The translations under genes were made by a program, and so were the position numbers. A model generated the notes under the pieces. The model was not told the DNA's origin and made no database searches. It saw only the letters and a list, made by a program, of their open reading frames with translations. A stretch of DNA of 64,000 nt from Selaginella moellendorffii (taxonomy: Eukaryota > Streptophyta > Lycopodiopsida > Selaginellales > Selaginellaceae): the NCBI RefSeq assembly GCF_000143415.4, contig NW_003314336.1, forward strand, positions 862,354-926,353, given 5' to 3'. How positions within the stretch are numbered: position 1 is the stretch's first letter; each line of letters opens with the position of its first letter. This document shows positions 24,013-36,689 of the stretch, in pieces.

Positions 24013-24563
24013 GATCAAAAGGAAAAAAAAAAAAACAAGGAAAATGAAAGATTTTCCAATAGCAGCATAGAACTGTGCTTAAAACTCAAACAAAACTAAA
24101 GGTTGGAGCGAAAGAATAAGTTTGTTTCTCCGCGTGAGAAGATAGGATATTAGATGATCGTGATCTCACGAAAAATGGAATCGTTTGGGATAGTCCTCCT
24201 CCTGTCCATGGTTCGAATCGTGTCAGACAAGTGGTGATATCTGGGTGTGTCCATCATTGTTTGACCCGTTGCAGTAAATTTGTAGACTAGGTTACGCTGT
24301 TGCTGTCCGTTTGGTTTCTAGGGTTTTCTGTGGCGCTGATCGATCGACTAGATCGCGGAGCGCCGGCAGCGCGTCACAGATCACCGGGTTCTGGCACCGC
24401 CAGCAATTAGAGCAATGAAATCGAGCGCGCGCGCGATTGTGAGGTAATTCGCAGGGGGAATGCGCTGGATTTTGGTGTGAATGCGCAGGCGATTGGTATT
24501 CTCGCGAATCGCCCGCGCTTGGAAGAAACCATAGCCAAGAGAAATGTAGTGTTTCGCTGAGTG
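24013..24563. other. intergenic: 3' UTR of the CBS gene and promoter/5' UTR of the ETO1-like gene
   Basis: Nothing coding is supported. A (GC)n-rich CGCGCGCGCG stretch lies near 24424. An in-frame TGA at 24558 precedes the ETO1-like start. Confidence 0.55.
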
Positions 24564-27473
24564 ATGAAATCCCTGGGTATTATGGATTCCTGCCGGAGCA
24601 GCCAGGTCCATGCGGATGTTTGCGTGGATAAGGCCACATTCGACCCCAGATTGCCTCTCAAGGCCGGCTCTAAGGCGGATGGAGAGTCCTGTTCATATAG
24701 CGGGTAAGCAAGCAACGCACTAAGGAAAAAAAAAAGATAGAATTTTCCCTTGCTTGTTCTGCCTATCTGATGCTTTTTTCGTTTTCCAGATTGTCCGTTT
24801 CTCAGTTAGCGGATCCTCCCATTCAACCGTATTACAAGCCCGTGGACTACGTCGACACTCTCGGCCAAGTCCACCAAGAGCTAGAAGTTTCGCCCGATCA
24901 TGACAAGTCCAGACTCTACTTGGAGCAGTCGTTTGTTTTCAGAGGCTTGGGTGAGCTCAAGCTGCTCCGGCGAAGCCTCCGATCAGCCTGGCAGCACGCG
25001 ACGTCAACTCACGAGAAGCTTGTGTACGCGTCATGGTTAAAGTATGAAAGACGAGAGGAAGAGCTGGATAGCAAGTCAGCCGACTGCTGCGGCGTTGGCA
25101 AGCTAGATCTTCCACAACTGGAGGGTGCGGATGATCTGCTGCAAGCTTGCTCAACGTCTGGCTCACATGACGACGATATCGTTTTTCTCTTCGGATCAGA
25201 GCGGGTCCACTGCAACAGGCAAAAGATTGCAGCATTATCAGCCCCGTTTTACGCAATGCTAAATGGCTGCTTCACGGAATCTCAGACTCGTGCCATTCAG
25301 TTTTCCGAGAATGGCATTTCGGTTGTGGGGATGAAAGTGGTGGATACTTTCAGCAAGACAGGGACGCTGGGTCGACTGCCGCCTAAGATTATTTTGGAAG
25401 TTCTGTCGTTTTCAAACAGGTTTTTTTGCGAGAGGATGAAAGTTGCTTGCGACCAAAGCTTAGCAGCTCTTATACACAACCTGGACGATGCTATAGCGTT
25501 CGTCGACTATGGATTGGAGGAAACTGCACAGGTACTTGTTGCTACATGCTTGCAAGTTTTTCTAAGGGAGCTGCCTTTATCTTTGCGGAATCCGAACGTC
25601 TCGAAACATTTCTGCAACGCGGAGTCTAGGAAGAGATTTATCGCAGTGGGGCACTCGTCTTTTGCGTTGTACGCTCTACTGAGCCAGGTGGCTATGGAAG
25701 ACGATATCAGCTCTCAACTCTCCGCCAGCCTTCTCTGTCAGCTCAGGGATTGTGCGTCGTCATTTCGGCAGAGAGCTCTAGTGTATCACCAGCAGGGCTG
25801 CGTGATGCTGGCCAGGAAGCAATACAAGGAAGCACTCGAGTTCTTCCAAGCGGCTGCTGAAGAAGGCCATGCCTACTCTTGCGCTGGGATCGCCAGAGTA
25901 AAGTTGAAGTGTGGGGACAAACAGGCTGCTTTCAAAGAGACTACCTGCTTGATAACTTGCTACAAGGCTTGTGGCTGGATGTACCAGGAAAGATCTCTAT
26001 ACGGCAGCGGGAAAATGAAGATGGCCGATCTCGACAAGGCAACCGAGCTCGATCCGACATTGACATATCCTTATAAGTACCGAGCTGCTGCCTTGATGGA
26101 CGATCACAAAGTGGTGGAAGCTATAGCAGAGATCAATCGGGTTTTATGCTTCAAGGTGACTCCTGATTGCTTAGAGCTACGAATTTATTTCTGCCTTGCA
26201 CTGCAAGACTACGACGGAGCAGTGCGAGATATTCGAGCTCTTTTGACTCTCGATCCAGCTTATATGATGTACACTGGTCGTGTTAGCGCAGCGCAACTTT
26301 TGGTGCTCTTGAGCGAGCACGTCGACCAATGGACAAAGGCAGACTGCTGGATGCAGCTATATGACAGGTGGTCTTCTGTAGATGATATTGGCTCGCTTGC
26401 GGTTGTTCATCAAATGCTGGAAACGGATCCTGGAAAAGGCCTTCTTTACTTCAGGCAATCACTTCTCCTGCTCAGGTAATTTTTATCGATGTTTCTTGTG
26501 CTCTCTGGGACTCACACCTCTGCCTGTTGCACAGATTAAGCTGTCCGAAAGCTGCAATGCGGAGCTTGAGACTTGCGCGGGAGCATACGACGAGCGTTCC
26601 TGAAAGACTAGTGTACGAGGGCTGGATTTTATATGATACCGGCCATCGGCAGGAAGCCTTGCAAAAAGCAGAAGAATCCATCAGCATTCACCGGTCGTTT
26701 GAGGCCTTTTTCCTGAAAGCTTATGCGTTGGCAGATACTAGCCTGGATCCAGAATCGTCAACCAAGGTTATAAACCTTTTAGAAGAAGCATTGAGATGTC
26801 CATCAGATGGACTCCGGAAGGGTCAGGTAATCCTTCCATGTTTAGTTCGTGAAAGCTTGCTCACTCTTCAAACTTTTTCAGGCGTTAAACAACTTGGGAA
26901 GTGTCTACGTCGATTGTGGCAAGTTCGACTTGGCTGCCGATTGCTACGTAAGTGCCCTCAAGATCCGTCACACACGAGCACATCAGGGCCTCGCACGGGT
27001 GCACTTCCTCCAAGGTGACAGGAAGTCCGCCTACGATGAGATGACGAAGCTGATAGAAAAAGCATGCAACAAGGCCTCGGCTTATGAGAAACGCTCCGAG
27101 TACTGCGAACGGGACATTGGCATTTCAGACTTGAATATGGTGACGAAAATTGATCCGCTTCGTACCTATCCATACAGATATCGAGCCGCAGGTTAGCCTC
27201 ATCTTTTTCGCACAGGCTTTGGTTTCTCAATATTTCAGTTCCACCTGTGCAGTGTTGATGGATAACCACAGAGAACAGGAAGCTATAGCAGAACTTTCAA
27301 AAGCCATTGCCTTCAAGGCCGACCTTCAGTTACTACACTTGCGTGGAGCTTTTTACGAATGCGTGGGTGATGTTGCGGCAGCACTCCGCGACTGCCGGGC
27401 CGCCTTGTCTGTGGATCCACACCACACCGACACGCTCGAGCTCCAGAACAAAGTCATGCAAGTCCGGGCGTGA
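24564..27473 (+). CDS. ETO1-like BTB-TPR protein (CUL3 adaptor for ACC synthase turnover)
   Basis: Five exons were assembled: 24564-24703, 24790-26475, 26535-26826, 26882-27191 and 27253-27473. The start ATG 24564 follows an in-frame stop. Order of parts: N-terminal block with PPIQPYYKPVDYV and a TPR-like region, a divergent BTB/POZ domain beginning DIVFLFGSERVHCNRQKIAALS (about 140 residues in), then TPR repeats and the C-terminal block with PLRTYPYRYRAA and DLNMVTKIDP. This is the layout of Arabidopsis ETO1/EOL proteins, which link cullin-3 ligases to type-2 ACC synthases and so restrain ethylene synthesis. Family membership is clear. Whether the target is the same in a lycophyte, which makes little ethylene by the seed-plant route, is inference. 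Confidence 0.9.
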
Positions 27474-28373
27474 AAGCACTCCGTGTACCACTACTGCTAC
27501 AACGTCTACAAGCTTAGGAAATGTACAATGATCGGCACTTTGATGATCGTCTATCTCGTCTGCTCAACACCTTGCTACTTTTTAGCTTATAGCTGGAGAG
27601 ACACCAAACGGCGCCTTGTCCCTCCAGCGAAGTTTGCAAACTGGTAAATGTATCATTCACAATAAGCAGATTCAATTTATTCTTTACGTTCCCTTTTCCT
27701 TCAAACTTTGCAAGCTGATGAGTCTCGTTTCTTTCATTCTTGATGCCAGAGTGAAGATCACAAACTGGGAGTTTCTTTTATACAGGTGAATCACTGGATC
27801 TGTCTCGAAAGGTCATTTTGGCTAGCTATAAACTTGTGTAAGGCTTTCTTGTTCTTACACTCTTGGGCTCCAGGGGATTAGAGCAAGCGAAAGATTGTCT
27901 CACTGGTGATTCGAGCAATCCTTGTCTCCTATTCTTTCATCACCATATAGTGGTGACTTTGATGGTGCTCGAAGAATTTCTTTGATGTGTTCTCTTTAGT
28001 TTGATCAATTCTTTTGTGCCAACGAAATTTTCTTCTCGGTAACAACCATTCGAAGACGACAAATACGAGAACTCGACGACCATGCAAGCCTTTGATTCCC
28101 GTGCCATCTGAGCCGCTGTCCCGAGACTGCCAACGGCGGAGATGTAGATAAACCGATTTGGCGCATCTTGACCGTTTGGAGCGGGGCGGGTATCCGACGG
28201 TCTCCTTTTGTTAGTCAAATTAAACCCAAACTGTTGACACAAATGCTGGGAGGTGAGAGCGAGCGAGCGAGAGAGAAGGGGTATTGATATCCATCGATCA
28301 ATCCATCCCGTGAGCATTTGGGTCGCTAGCGCTCATCGAATCCGAGCTCGCATTGGGGCGAATTGGCGGGGCT
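27474..28373. other. intergenic: 3' flank of ETO1-like and promoter/5' UTR of HDS
   Basis: About 900 bp with no supported gene. A GAGCGAGCGAGCGAGAGAG stretch at 28257-28275 probably belongs to the HDS 5' UTR. Confidence 0.55.
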
Positions 28374-31300
28374 ATGGCGTCCACAGCTGCAATGGGGCAG
28401 GCCACCACGATCCCAGCGTCTCTGAGCGGCCTCAAGAGCATGGAATCGGCTCCCAGCTGCCTCAAGCAATCGCCCACAAAAGTGGGAGGTAGCGCTGCCC
28501 GATTGAGAAGGCGAGGTCGGATTACCACCCGGAGCATGGCTCAGGATGTCGTGGAGATGGAGCCGGCATCGCAGAACAGTCCTCTTCTAGGTGAGATTAA
28601 GATTCTAGCTGAAAGTTAGAACAAGGAACAAGCTAGCTAGCATTCTCCTTCTCCTTCTTCTTCTTTTCTTTCTTTTCTTTCCTGACTGTTTTGGATGGAT
28701 TGTTTCGTTCAGTGCCGAGGCAAAAGTACTGTGAGTCCGTCCATAAAACGATCCGTCGACAAACTAGCACTGTGATGGTTGGAAACGTCGCTGTTGGTAG
28801 CGAGCATCCAATTCGCGTCCAAACGATGACCACTACTGATACCAAAGATGTTCTGGGAACTGTTGATCAGGTAAAGAACAAATAGAAAGTTTCGAGCTTT
28901 TCACATCTTTCTTTCATCCAGGTTATGAAGATAGCTGATAGAGGCGCAGATATTGTGCGAATCACTGTGCAAGGGAAAAAGGAAGCAGACTGTTGCTACG
29001 AGATTAAAAACACTCTTGTCAAGAAAGGGTATGAAAACTTACTTCCGATTCTCTAGCTCGTTCGGTTTTTGGTGATGATCTTTGTTTTTATTTGCAGATA
29101 TTCTATTCCCTTGGTTGCAGATATCCACTTTGCTCCATCGGTTGCGCTCAGAGTTGCCGAATGCTTCGATAAAATCCGCATCAACCCCGGAAACTTTGGT
29201 GAGTTTCTTGTTTAAGTGAGGCTTTATGACCATTTGACGATCTTCCAGCCGATCGAAGAGCACAGTTTGAGACGCTCGAGTACACGGAAGACGATTACCA
29301 GAAAGAGCTAGAACACATCGAAGCAGTATGTGAATCATATATGTTCTTGTCGATTGAAATTTACATCGCTATGTAACAACCGACCGCAGGTTTTTACTCC
29401 TCTCGTCGAGAAGTGCAAGAAGTATGGCCGAGCGATAAGAATTGGCACGAACCACGGCAGCTTGTCCGACCGCACCATGAGCTACTACGGCGACTCACCA
29501 AGAGGAATGGTAATTCTTCAGTTTCTTTTTCTTTTCTCATAACTGATCTTCTCTTCGTTTGCATTGTAGGTGGAATCAGCGTTTGAGTTTGCACGGATTT
29601 GTCGAAAGCTCGACTTTCACAACTTCCTCTTCTCGATGAAAGCAAGCAATCCGGTGGTGATGGTTCAAGCGTATCGTTTGCTGGTGGCTGAAATGTACGT
29701 AAACGGATGGAACTATCCACTGCACTTGGGAGTCACTGAAGCTGGCGAGGGTGAAGACGGCCGCATGAAATCCGCGATTGGAATTGGAGCTCTTCTACAA
29801 GACGGGCTTGGTGACACTATTCGTGTTTCGCTCACGGAGCCACCGGAAGAAGAAATCGATCCCTGCACAAGGCTTGCAAATCTGGGAATGCGTGCATCGT
29901 CTTTGCAACTCGGAGCACCAGTACGAAGCTTTTCCTTCTTGCTACTCTGCTTCTCAACTCCATTTTCCAGGAGCAATTCGAGGAGAAACATCGTCGCTAC
30001 TTTGATTTCCAGAGAAGAAGTGGACAGCTACCGCTTCAAAAGGAGGTTGGTCTATTCAAGCTTATGTATTTAATGTTCTACGTTTTGATTGGCTCTCTTT
30101 AGGGAGAAAGTGTCGACTACCGTGGCGTGTTGCATCGCGATGGATCTGTTCTTATGTCCGTGTCTCTGGATCAACTCAAGGTTTGATATAAAATCTTTAC
30201 TTTCTGTGCTCTATCTGACACAATATCAATCGTCTTGGCAGAATGCGGAGCAGTTTTACAGGTCTCTCGCAACGAAACTTATCATAGGAATGCCTTACAA
30301 GGTACTGGATTACTTGCTGTTCATGTGGAGTTTCTCGCTGAAAGTTATTGATCAAACAGGACGTTGCTACTGTTGATTCGATCCTGCTCAAGGAGCTTCC
30401 AGCTTTAGACGACAAGCCATCGGTTCGTAAAAGGTTTTGAGCTTGCAGCCAGTGACCGCTAACTTGATCTTTGCAGAGGCTTACACTCAAAAGGCTGGTG
30501 GACATAAGCATGGGAATACTGACTCCATTGTCACAGCAGCTTGAAAGACCACTTCCTCACGCCATAGCTCTCGTCACACTCGAAGAAGTTGCGTCCGGTG
30601 CTCACAACCAGCTTCCTCAAGGTTTGTTTTCCTTTGGTTTGTTTTCTTTCTTTGATGAAGTTTCTTTTTTTCGCTCAGGAAGCCGTATTGCTGTGATTGT
30701 ACATGGAAATGAGCCATCGGAATTGCTGGAGCTGCTCAAAACGGTGGATGCGGTAATGCTGCTGCTTAACTCGCCACATGAAGAGACAGTCAGCCATGTC
30801 CACAACGCACGAAGGTTTATTTTCAAGTCGGCACTAAACTTCTTCTTAACTTGAAAGCCCTTTTGCAGGTTGCTCGAGTATCTCCAGTCGAATTCTCTAA
30901 GCTTTCCAGTTATCCACAACTTGGAATTCAAGCAAGGCCTTCGCAGGTACGACACAAGTTTCTTTCTTTGTTGTTTCCTTATTCCTAATGGCATTCTTTT
31001 TTCTCAGGGATGATTTCGTGATCAAGGCTGGAAGCGAAGCAGGAGCTTTGCTAGTGGATGGTCTGGGCGATGGAATACTCCTGGATGCAGCCGACCAAGA
31101 CTTTGACTTTGTTCGTTCTACTTCGTTTGGACTTCTTCAAGGCTGCCGAATGAGGAACACAAAAACTGTAAGTATGAGCTTGGAAGTCCTGGTTTTTCTC
31201 ATATCTTTCATCTCCTCCAGGAATATGTGTCCTGTCCATCTTGTGGAAGAACTCTGTTCGATCTTCAAGACGTGAGCGCAGAGATCCGTGAGAAAACTTC

Positions 31301-31639
31301 GCATTTACCCGGAGTTTCAGTAAGTCACACACACTCCTTGTCGATGATATAACAATCTTTTCTTGCTGTAGATTGCGATCATGGGATGCATCGTAAATGG
31401 TCCTGGAGAGATGGCCGACGCTGATTTCGGCTATGTAGGAGGTGCTCCAGGAAAGATTGACTTATACGTAGGAAAGGTACGTTATTTTCTCCAGGGATAG
31501 TGGGAGCATTGGTTTAAATCATCGTTCTTTACAGCAAGTTGTCAAGCGTGGTATTGCCAAGGATCAAGCAACCGATGCTCTTATTCAACTCATCAAGGAT
31601 CACGGCCGCTGGGTTGACCCAGAGGTAGACAACAATTAG
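28374..31639 (+). CDS. HDS: 4-hydroxy-3-methylbut-2-enyl diphosphate synthase, chloroplast (HDS, IspG/GcpE)
   Basis: About 20 short exons run from ATG 28374 to TAG 31637-31639. The enzyme makes HMBPP from methylerythritol cyclodiphosphate with electrons from ferredoxin in plastids, the sixth of the seven MEP-pathway steps. The N-terminal 60 or so residues are Ser/Arg-rich and fit a transit peptide. Then come the TIM-barrel core ([59 protein letters not shown]), the long plant-type insert, and the C-terminal 4Fe-4S domain with CPSCGRT and [10 protein letters not shown] supplying the three cysteines and the glutamate. All key residues seen are intact. Its 3' end is 123 bp from the convergent CYP38 gene. 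Confidence 0.96.
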
Positions 31640-31762
31640 CTTCGCTCAAGCTCGCAAAAGATTATTTTTTGAAGTCCCCCAAGTTTGAGAGAGCTCTGGA
31701 AGCGAAAAACACAGACAAGAAGAAGCTGCTGGCTTGAGATCCATGAAGAAAAGCTTACAAGT

Positions 31763-33477
31763 TTACAAGGATTTGTAGCTTGGATTCACCAGGTTCTCTA
31801 TGCCGGAAGTCACTCTCATAGATTCGATTGTATCACCGACTTTGAGGTCTGCAAGATATTCTTGGTTTTGGACAACGTAGCCGAAGACCGAGTAGCGACC
31901 GTCTAGTATGTTGGCATTGCTCGGAGTGAGCTCGCTTTCTTTCAATAGCCAAAATATCTGGCTGGAAGCCGAGTCGTTCTCAAACTCCTGCAAACAAAGA
32001 AAATCTTCAATACACATAAAGAGGCCGTTTTTCTTACGTCGCGAGCCATGGCTAGCGTGCCAAACGCGTTGAATGGCAGCTTTGTTCTGGCCTTGTATCG
32101 TCCAAGTTCCTAGAAACACACAAACAGTGGTGCTAAAGGCATTGAAAATAACAGCAAGTGTACCTCCAGTGTGGCTCCGTAGATTGGCCCCTTGTCTCCG
32201 TCGACCATAATTTCCAAAGGAATGGTTCTTACTTTTCCCGTGCTTGGGTCGACAAAACCTTCAGCTGGTCCGGCAGGATCTCCCGTCTGGACAACAAATC
32301 CATCCGCTGCAATAAACAAGGAGTGAAGTCAATGGTTTTTAAACACTTGACAAAAGATCAATCACGTCATACCTCGCTGGATTTCCATTCCATCGTAGAA
32401 ATGCCTCTCGACCAAGTCAAGGAAGTTTCCCGCTGTTACCGGCGCGTTGTATCCATCGGCAACTATCCGGAACACCACGCTTTGTACGTTGGGATTGTCC
32501 TTCACGTTAACTTTCATCTCCACTGTAGCTCTTCCCTTCAGGAGTGGTCTGCTGGCATACTCCTCCGGGACCTCAAACGGGAACTGTGCCACCATGTCCT
32601 CCTCTACACTGCAGAAATCCAACGCCAGCTGCATTCAATACCAGAAGTATTCCTCATGAGACACTAACAATATCACGCAGCCAGACACTTACTCTCCGAC
32701 AATGTTGAGAAGTTCCGTTTGCTTTGGTGCCACACTCTCCTTGTCTGTCACGGTCTGAAAGTCCTGGAGCCCCGTCACAAGAGAACTTAGTAGCCCCTCA
32801 GCATGGCTCTTTTTCGCTTCGGCAACATCCGCAAGAATTTTCTCTTTGCTCTGGCTCAAGACGCGAGCAGCTTGCCTCACATTCTATGCCACACAGAATT
32901 CTCATTAGAACGCAAACAGAATGAGAAACAAAAACCAAACCTTTTCAACGCTGTCAAGAGCTCTCGGCCCAGGAACTTTCAAGTTCTCGGTTATGTCCTC
33001 GAGAGATCTTTGGACCTCCCTGATCGGCTTGTTATTGATCGGCAGTCCATACCTCAAAAGCGCCGAAGGATCCTTGATCGGAGGACCCGATATGAGAACG
33101 GCCACATCCGACACGGCAGGACCTCTCGCAAAGGCATGGACCACCTGAGGCCTCAAGGGCAGCGCAAACGTAGCAGCCAGTGCCACACACACGGCATACT
33201 TTTGGAAAGCTTTCATCAACAATCCATCGCCATCTCCCTGTCATTCGAGAGAAAGAACGAAATGAGAATGCGATTGACAACGATGATTGTTACTGACCTC
33301 GCCAGTACCGCATTGCGCTCGGCATTGCATCGATAACCTACATTTCTTCCGCGGCACTGCCCTGAGCTGCTGCGATCCATCGGCACAGCCGGCCGGATCC
33401 AGGCGCTGGAGCTTGAACGAGGAGGAGGAGGAGGCGCAATATTCTAACCTAAGAGGCCGCCACACGCACATCGCCAT
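31763..33477 (-). CDS. CYP38: thylakoid-lumen cyclophilin-like protein CYP38 (TLP40)
   Basis: Start ATG 33475-33477 opens a Ser/Cys/Arg-rich transit peptide. Exon 1 ends at a GAG|GTCAGT donor and exon 2 resumes [11 protein letters not shown]. The mature part begins with the CYP38 helical bundle ([48 protein letters not shown]), followed by the cyclophilin-type barrel ([77 protein letters not shown]) and ends NPSYKSL. CYP38 is needed for assembly and repair of photosystem II; its cyclophilin site is thought to be inactive as an isomerase. The N-terminal Ala-Leu-rich stretch before HAFARG fits a lumen-targeting signal. Confidence 0.95.
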
Positions 33478-33591
33478 AGCTGCGGGATCACTAGAACAGC
33501 CACTGGAAGGGATAGAATTCCCAGAACACGTGGATCACGTTATCGGGATAAAGCCAGCTGTACACTACCCTAATTAGGGCAAAGGTGGACG

Positions 33592-34413
33592 CTAGAAGAA
33601 TCGCGGGGAGTACAAGTGTGTGGGTGGCGTGCGGTACACCGCGGAGCCGGGCGGTGTCGCCGGCGGCGTACCGGGTGGCGACGTGTTGAGCAGCAGCATC
33701 ATCATGGTCGTCCGCGACGCCGACGTGGCGGGTGACGTGGCGTGCAGCCGGCGGCTCAGCTTGTTGCCCTGGGGCGAGGGGATGAAGATCGTGCAGTGCA
33801 TTGGCGGTTCTCGCGCTAGGGCTTTGATGCCCGGGGATGGCGTCGGCGATGGCGTGGCGGGCGGCGTGGAGAAGAGCGATGGCGACGAGGGCGGTGTCAC
33901 GAAGGGTGTGGCGATGGGCGATGGCGTCCCCGGTGGCTGCTGCTGCTGCTCCAATCCCTGGATGAGGGCGAAATCCAAGGATGCATTGCGGCTGGATCGC
34001 ATCGTCACCGTCTCGGATTCGATCTCCTCCTTGGTCTCCTCGCGGATTGTGAAGAGGAAGCGAGGAGGACCCATGAGGTAGTCGCCGACGGCGGGGAAGA
34101 GCTTGGTGGACGCGAGCTCGCCCGGGAAGGATTGGTGGCGATTGGCGATCACGCTCACCTCTCGCAGCTCCAGTTCCTCGTCAGGGCGATCGAGCTCATT
34201 CAGCTCTTGTGGATGATACCGCTGTTCTTGGCTGTGTGCCTCGAGAAGCGATGTTTCCTGCTGCTGATTGCTGCTCCTATCCATGATCCTGTGAGCTACA
34301 TTCTTCCTCTTCTTCCAGCAAACCAGATAGTAGAGCTCGCCGACCAAAACGAGCACGAATCCCACGAAAACTACACTCAGCCCGATCCCAAGAGCACCCA
34401 AAGAGGATCCCAT
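33592..34413 (-). CDS. small proline-rich plant membrane protein with GPPRFLFTI motif
   Basis: An intronless frame of 273 codons. Residues 8-32 form a strong N-terminal membrane helix (GIGLSVVFVGFVLVLVGELYY) followed by basic residues, so the rest is probably cytosolic. The middle holds YLMGPPRFLFTIREETKEE, a block that I recognise in many short plant proteins of unknown function. The C-terminus is rich in TP, SP and PPSSP and ends TPPTHLYSPRFF, with many possible proline-directed phosphorylation sites. It lies upstream of CYP38 on the same strand, 114 bp away. I do not know its function. Confidence 0.7.
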   Translation of the reverse strand: MGSSLGALGIGLSVVFVGFVLVLVGELYYLVCWKKRKNVAHRIMDRSSNQQQETSLLEAHSQEQRYHPQELNELDRPDEELELREVSVIANRHQSFPGELASTKLFPAVGDYLMGPPRFLFTIREETKEEIESETVTMRSSRNASLDFALIQGLEQQQQPPGTPSPIATPFVTPPSSPSLFSTPPATPSPTPSPGIKALAREPPMHCTIFIPSPQGNKLSRRLHATSPATSASRTTMMMLLLNTSPPGTPPATPPGSAVYRTPPTHLYSPRFF

Positions 34414-36689
34414 TTTCTTTCCACCCGATCCACTGCTGGATCTAAATCTATCTAACCTTCTGGATGGGAATTAATGATTCCACTGGCGCGCATCAACCAC
34501 CATGCCGCATTTTTCTGAATCTAGCTAGCCTCGATCAATTTGAGGTGCTATTCTTGCCAGCTTCTTGTTTTGGCCCAAACGCTGGGATTCCATCCAAATC
34601 CTCTCAAATCAACCAGTTGGGCCTAGCGGCATTCCTACCCTCATCTCTGCGACCCTCGAATCCATCGGAATTGGAGCTCGAGTTTCGAGAATCGAGCTCC
34701 CCTGTTTTCTATCGGGATTGGAGCGGCTGCCTACAGCTGAAATGCTTACTCAAATTCCCGCACCAAATTCGGTGATTCTTCCCCGATCTTCGTAGTCGAA
34801 TTGCGCTTGGGCGAGCGAGCGAGACAAGGAATGGAAAAGGGAAAAGAGTGAGAGCTCTCTCGGGCTTCTCATGCTCTTTCGAATGCTTTGCTTTGCTTTT
34901 TTTCTCCTTTTTCATCTCTCACTTTTGTTGCTGCTGCCTGCGAATTTTTGTTTCTTGTTGGAAGGGGCAGAGCAGCAGCAGTAAAAGGAGAGCGTGTGTT
35001 GTGTCAGTCCGCTGGCTCGAAACAGCAGGAATTAACAAAATTATCGCTACGCTGCGATTTATTAGCTCCATGCCAAAAAAGGGAGCTCCCACTCTCTCTC
35101 TCTCTCTCTCTCGGCCTCGAATCGATGATCGCTGATAAAATGCGATGGATTCTTCCTCCAAAATCACACAATCGAGCTTCCCATTTGTAAGACATTCCAA
35201 ATTCCCATTCGCATCCATGGGACAGGGATGATAGAGGCGAATATCCCCCTCTCCATTCAAACCTGTGGTACGGCGTGATCGTCGCCGTAGGATGCCAACG
35301 GCTCAGATGCGTTTCTCCGTACCATGACGTAGCCGCCACGCCGGCCCTGTTCTGTTAATTTTTTTCCACGAGCGTGTCTCGACGGACGATGACAAGAACA
35401 AAAATCTTCCCTGTAGCCCAGATTATATGTCTTGACTTCGATGATATGATTTTTCTATAAGCGGTGAACAGCTCACCTCCAATTCAGAAGGCGAGGACGT
35501 ACTCATCCGTTCCTTCTCGGGTACATGTGTGTCCCGCTTTACATACGACTTTCTTCTCTTTTTTTTTCTCGCAAAGAATCTGGAAAAAAAAAAGCCAATG
35601 ACACGATCTCTAGGACTCAAAATCTCTTACCGTAGCTAACCGAAGTCTTTGTACAATGGGGCGCGGAAGATCGAGGTTTGAGATTTTCCACATCGCCCCC
35701 CATCGCTTGAACAGTGACGAAGATTTCAAACCTCGAGCCTCCACACCTCTGCGTTGGTGTGCGCTATTGACAACAGCGCAAGCCATAGGCATATAGCGCT
35801 TCATCAGCTGACGAGACAAAAGCAGATAAGTTAGTTCGCAGGCCACCAAAGTTACGTCTAGGAACTTATAACTTACGGTATTTTGTTTGTTTGCATCAGC
35901 AATCGCAAACGCAACCGCAAAGCGCAGAATGGTGGCATGTCGCAATCGGCGAACGTGGAGCCAGGATAATCGATCGTGAGGAGTTTATGCCTGCCACCTT
36001 TGCGCCTTTTGACCAAGCTGCGCAGGAATAGCGAAAGAGTTAGAAGCCGGATACGAAGTTTAAAAACTTGAGAGCAGCTGACTAACTCTAGCGAATGGAA
36101 AAGAAACCAAGAAAACTGGTTAACCTCGCGCTTACCGCCGACAAATGGCAAAAGAAAAAGCGTACCTTGGAAATGCTTGAGATTCTTCCAGAGAAGAGGT
36201 CGCGCTCCAGCAACACGGAAAAGGCCGAGTGAGGCTCAACAGTGTTGCGTGCATTACCATATTCTTGGCCCCCGCATTGCATAGATGTCCTCTAAAGTCA
36301 GTCCTTTCTGAGCACCTCTTTTTCTTTCCTGCCTGCTTTCCCCCAAACCTCTTATTTTCCGTGTGCCGACCTCTTATCAGATTGACTGATTCAAGTTGTT
36401 TTGTAGCTCGTAGATACCCTCTACTCCCCCACAAATCGTTTTCCCTTCCCCAAGGAAAGTCACCAGCGTTTGTTTTCATGTCTCAATCTGCACATAATTC
36501 CCTGCTGCTCGCCACAACCGCTGCTGTTGCTGCTGCTACTGCTGCGGCTGCTTTTCGTGCTGCAAAAGCTCCTCATTCCCTTGTTCTTGAAGAGCTCTGA
36601 GCAAGGGGGTGTGCAGTCATCCGGTTCCAAGTTGAGGAAGAAGCGCAGCTGGATCATATGGTAATAATTCACCACTTTTGCCATCAAGG
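34414..36689. other. long intergenic stretch, no firmly supported gene
   Basis: It contains the promoter and 5' UTR of the 34413 minus-strand gene, a (CT)n microsatellite at 35092-35112 and a CTG/GCT-rich stretch at about 36515-36555. Two minus-strand stretches (about 36020-35880 and 35812-35615) have exon-like borders but no recognisable product. The right end must hold the promoter of the pseudokinase gene. Confidence 0.5.
35092..35112 (+). repeat. (CT)n microsatellite
   Basis: An uninterrupted run of CT dinucleotides, ten units plus one base. Confidence 0.95.

Noticed and set aside
24180-24240. tRNA gene suggested by a GGTTCGAATC B-box-like sequence
   Set aside because: No A box, acceptor stem or anticodon arm can be folded around it.
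35610-36020. Two minus-strand exon-like stretches with good splice borders
   Set aside because: No reading frame joins them without stops, and the peptides resemble no family I know. Left as an unresolved possibility.
36229-36600. Open frame of 123 codons upstream of the pseudokinase
   Set aside because: It depends on a CTG/GCT-rich repeat and shows no domain or codon structure; probably 5' flank or UTR.
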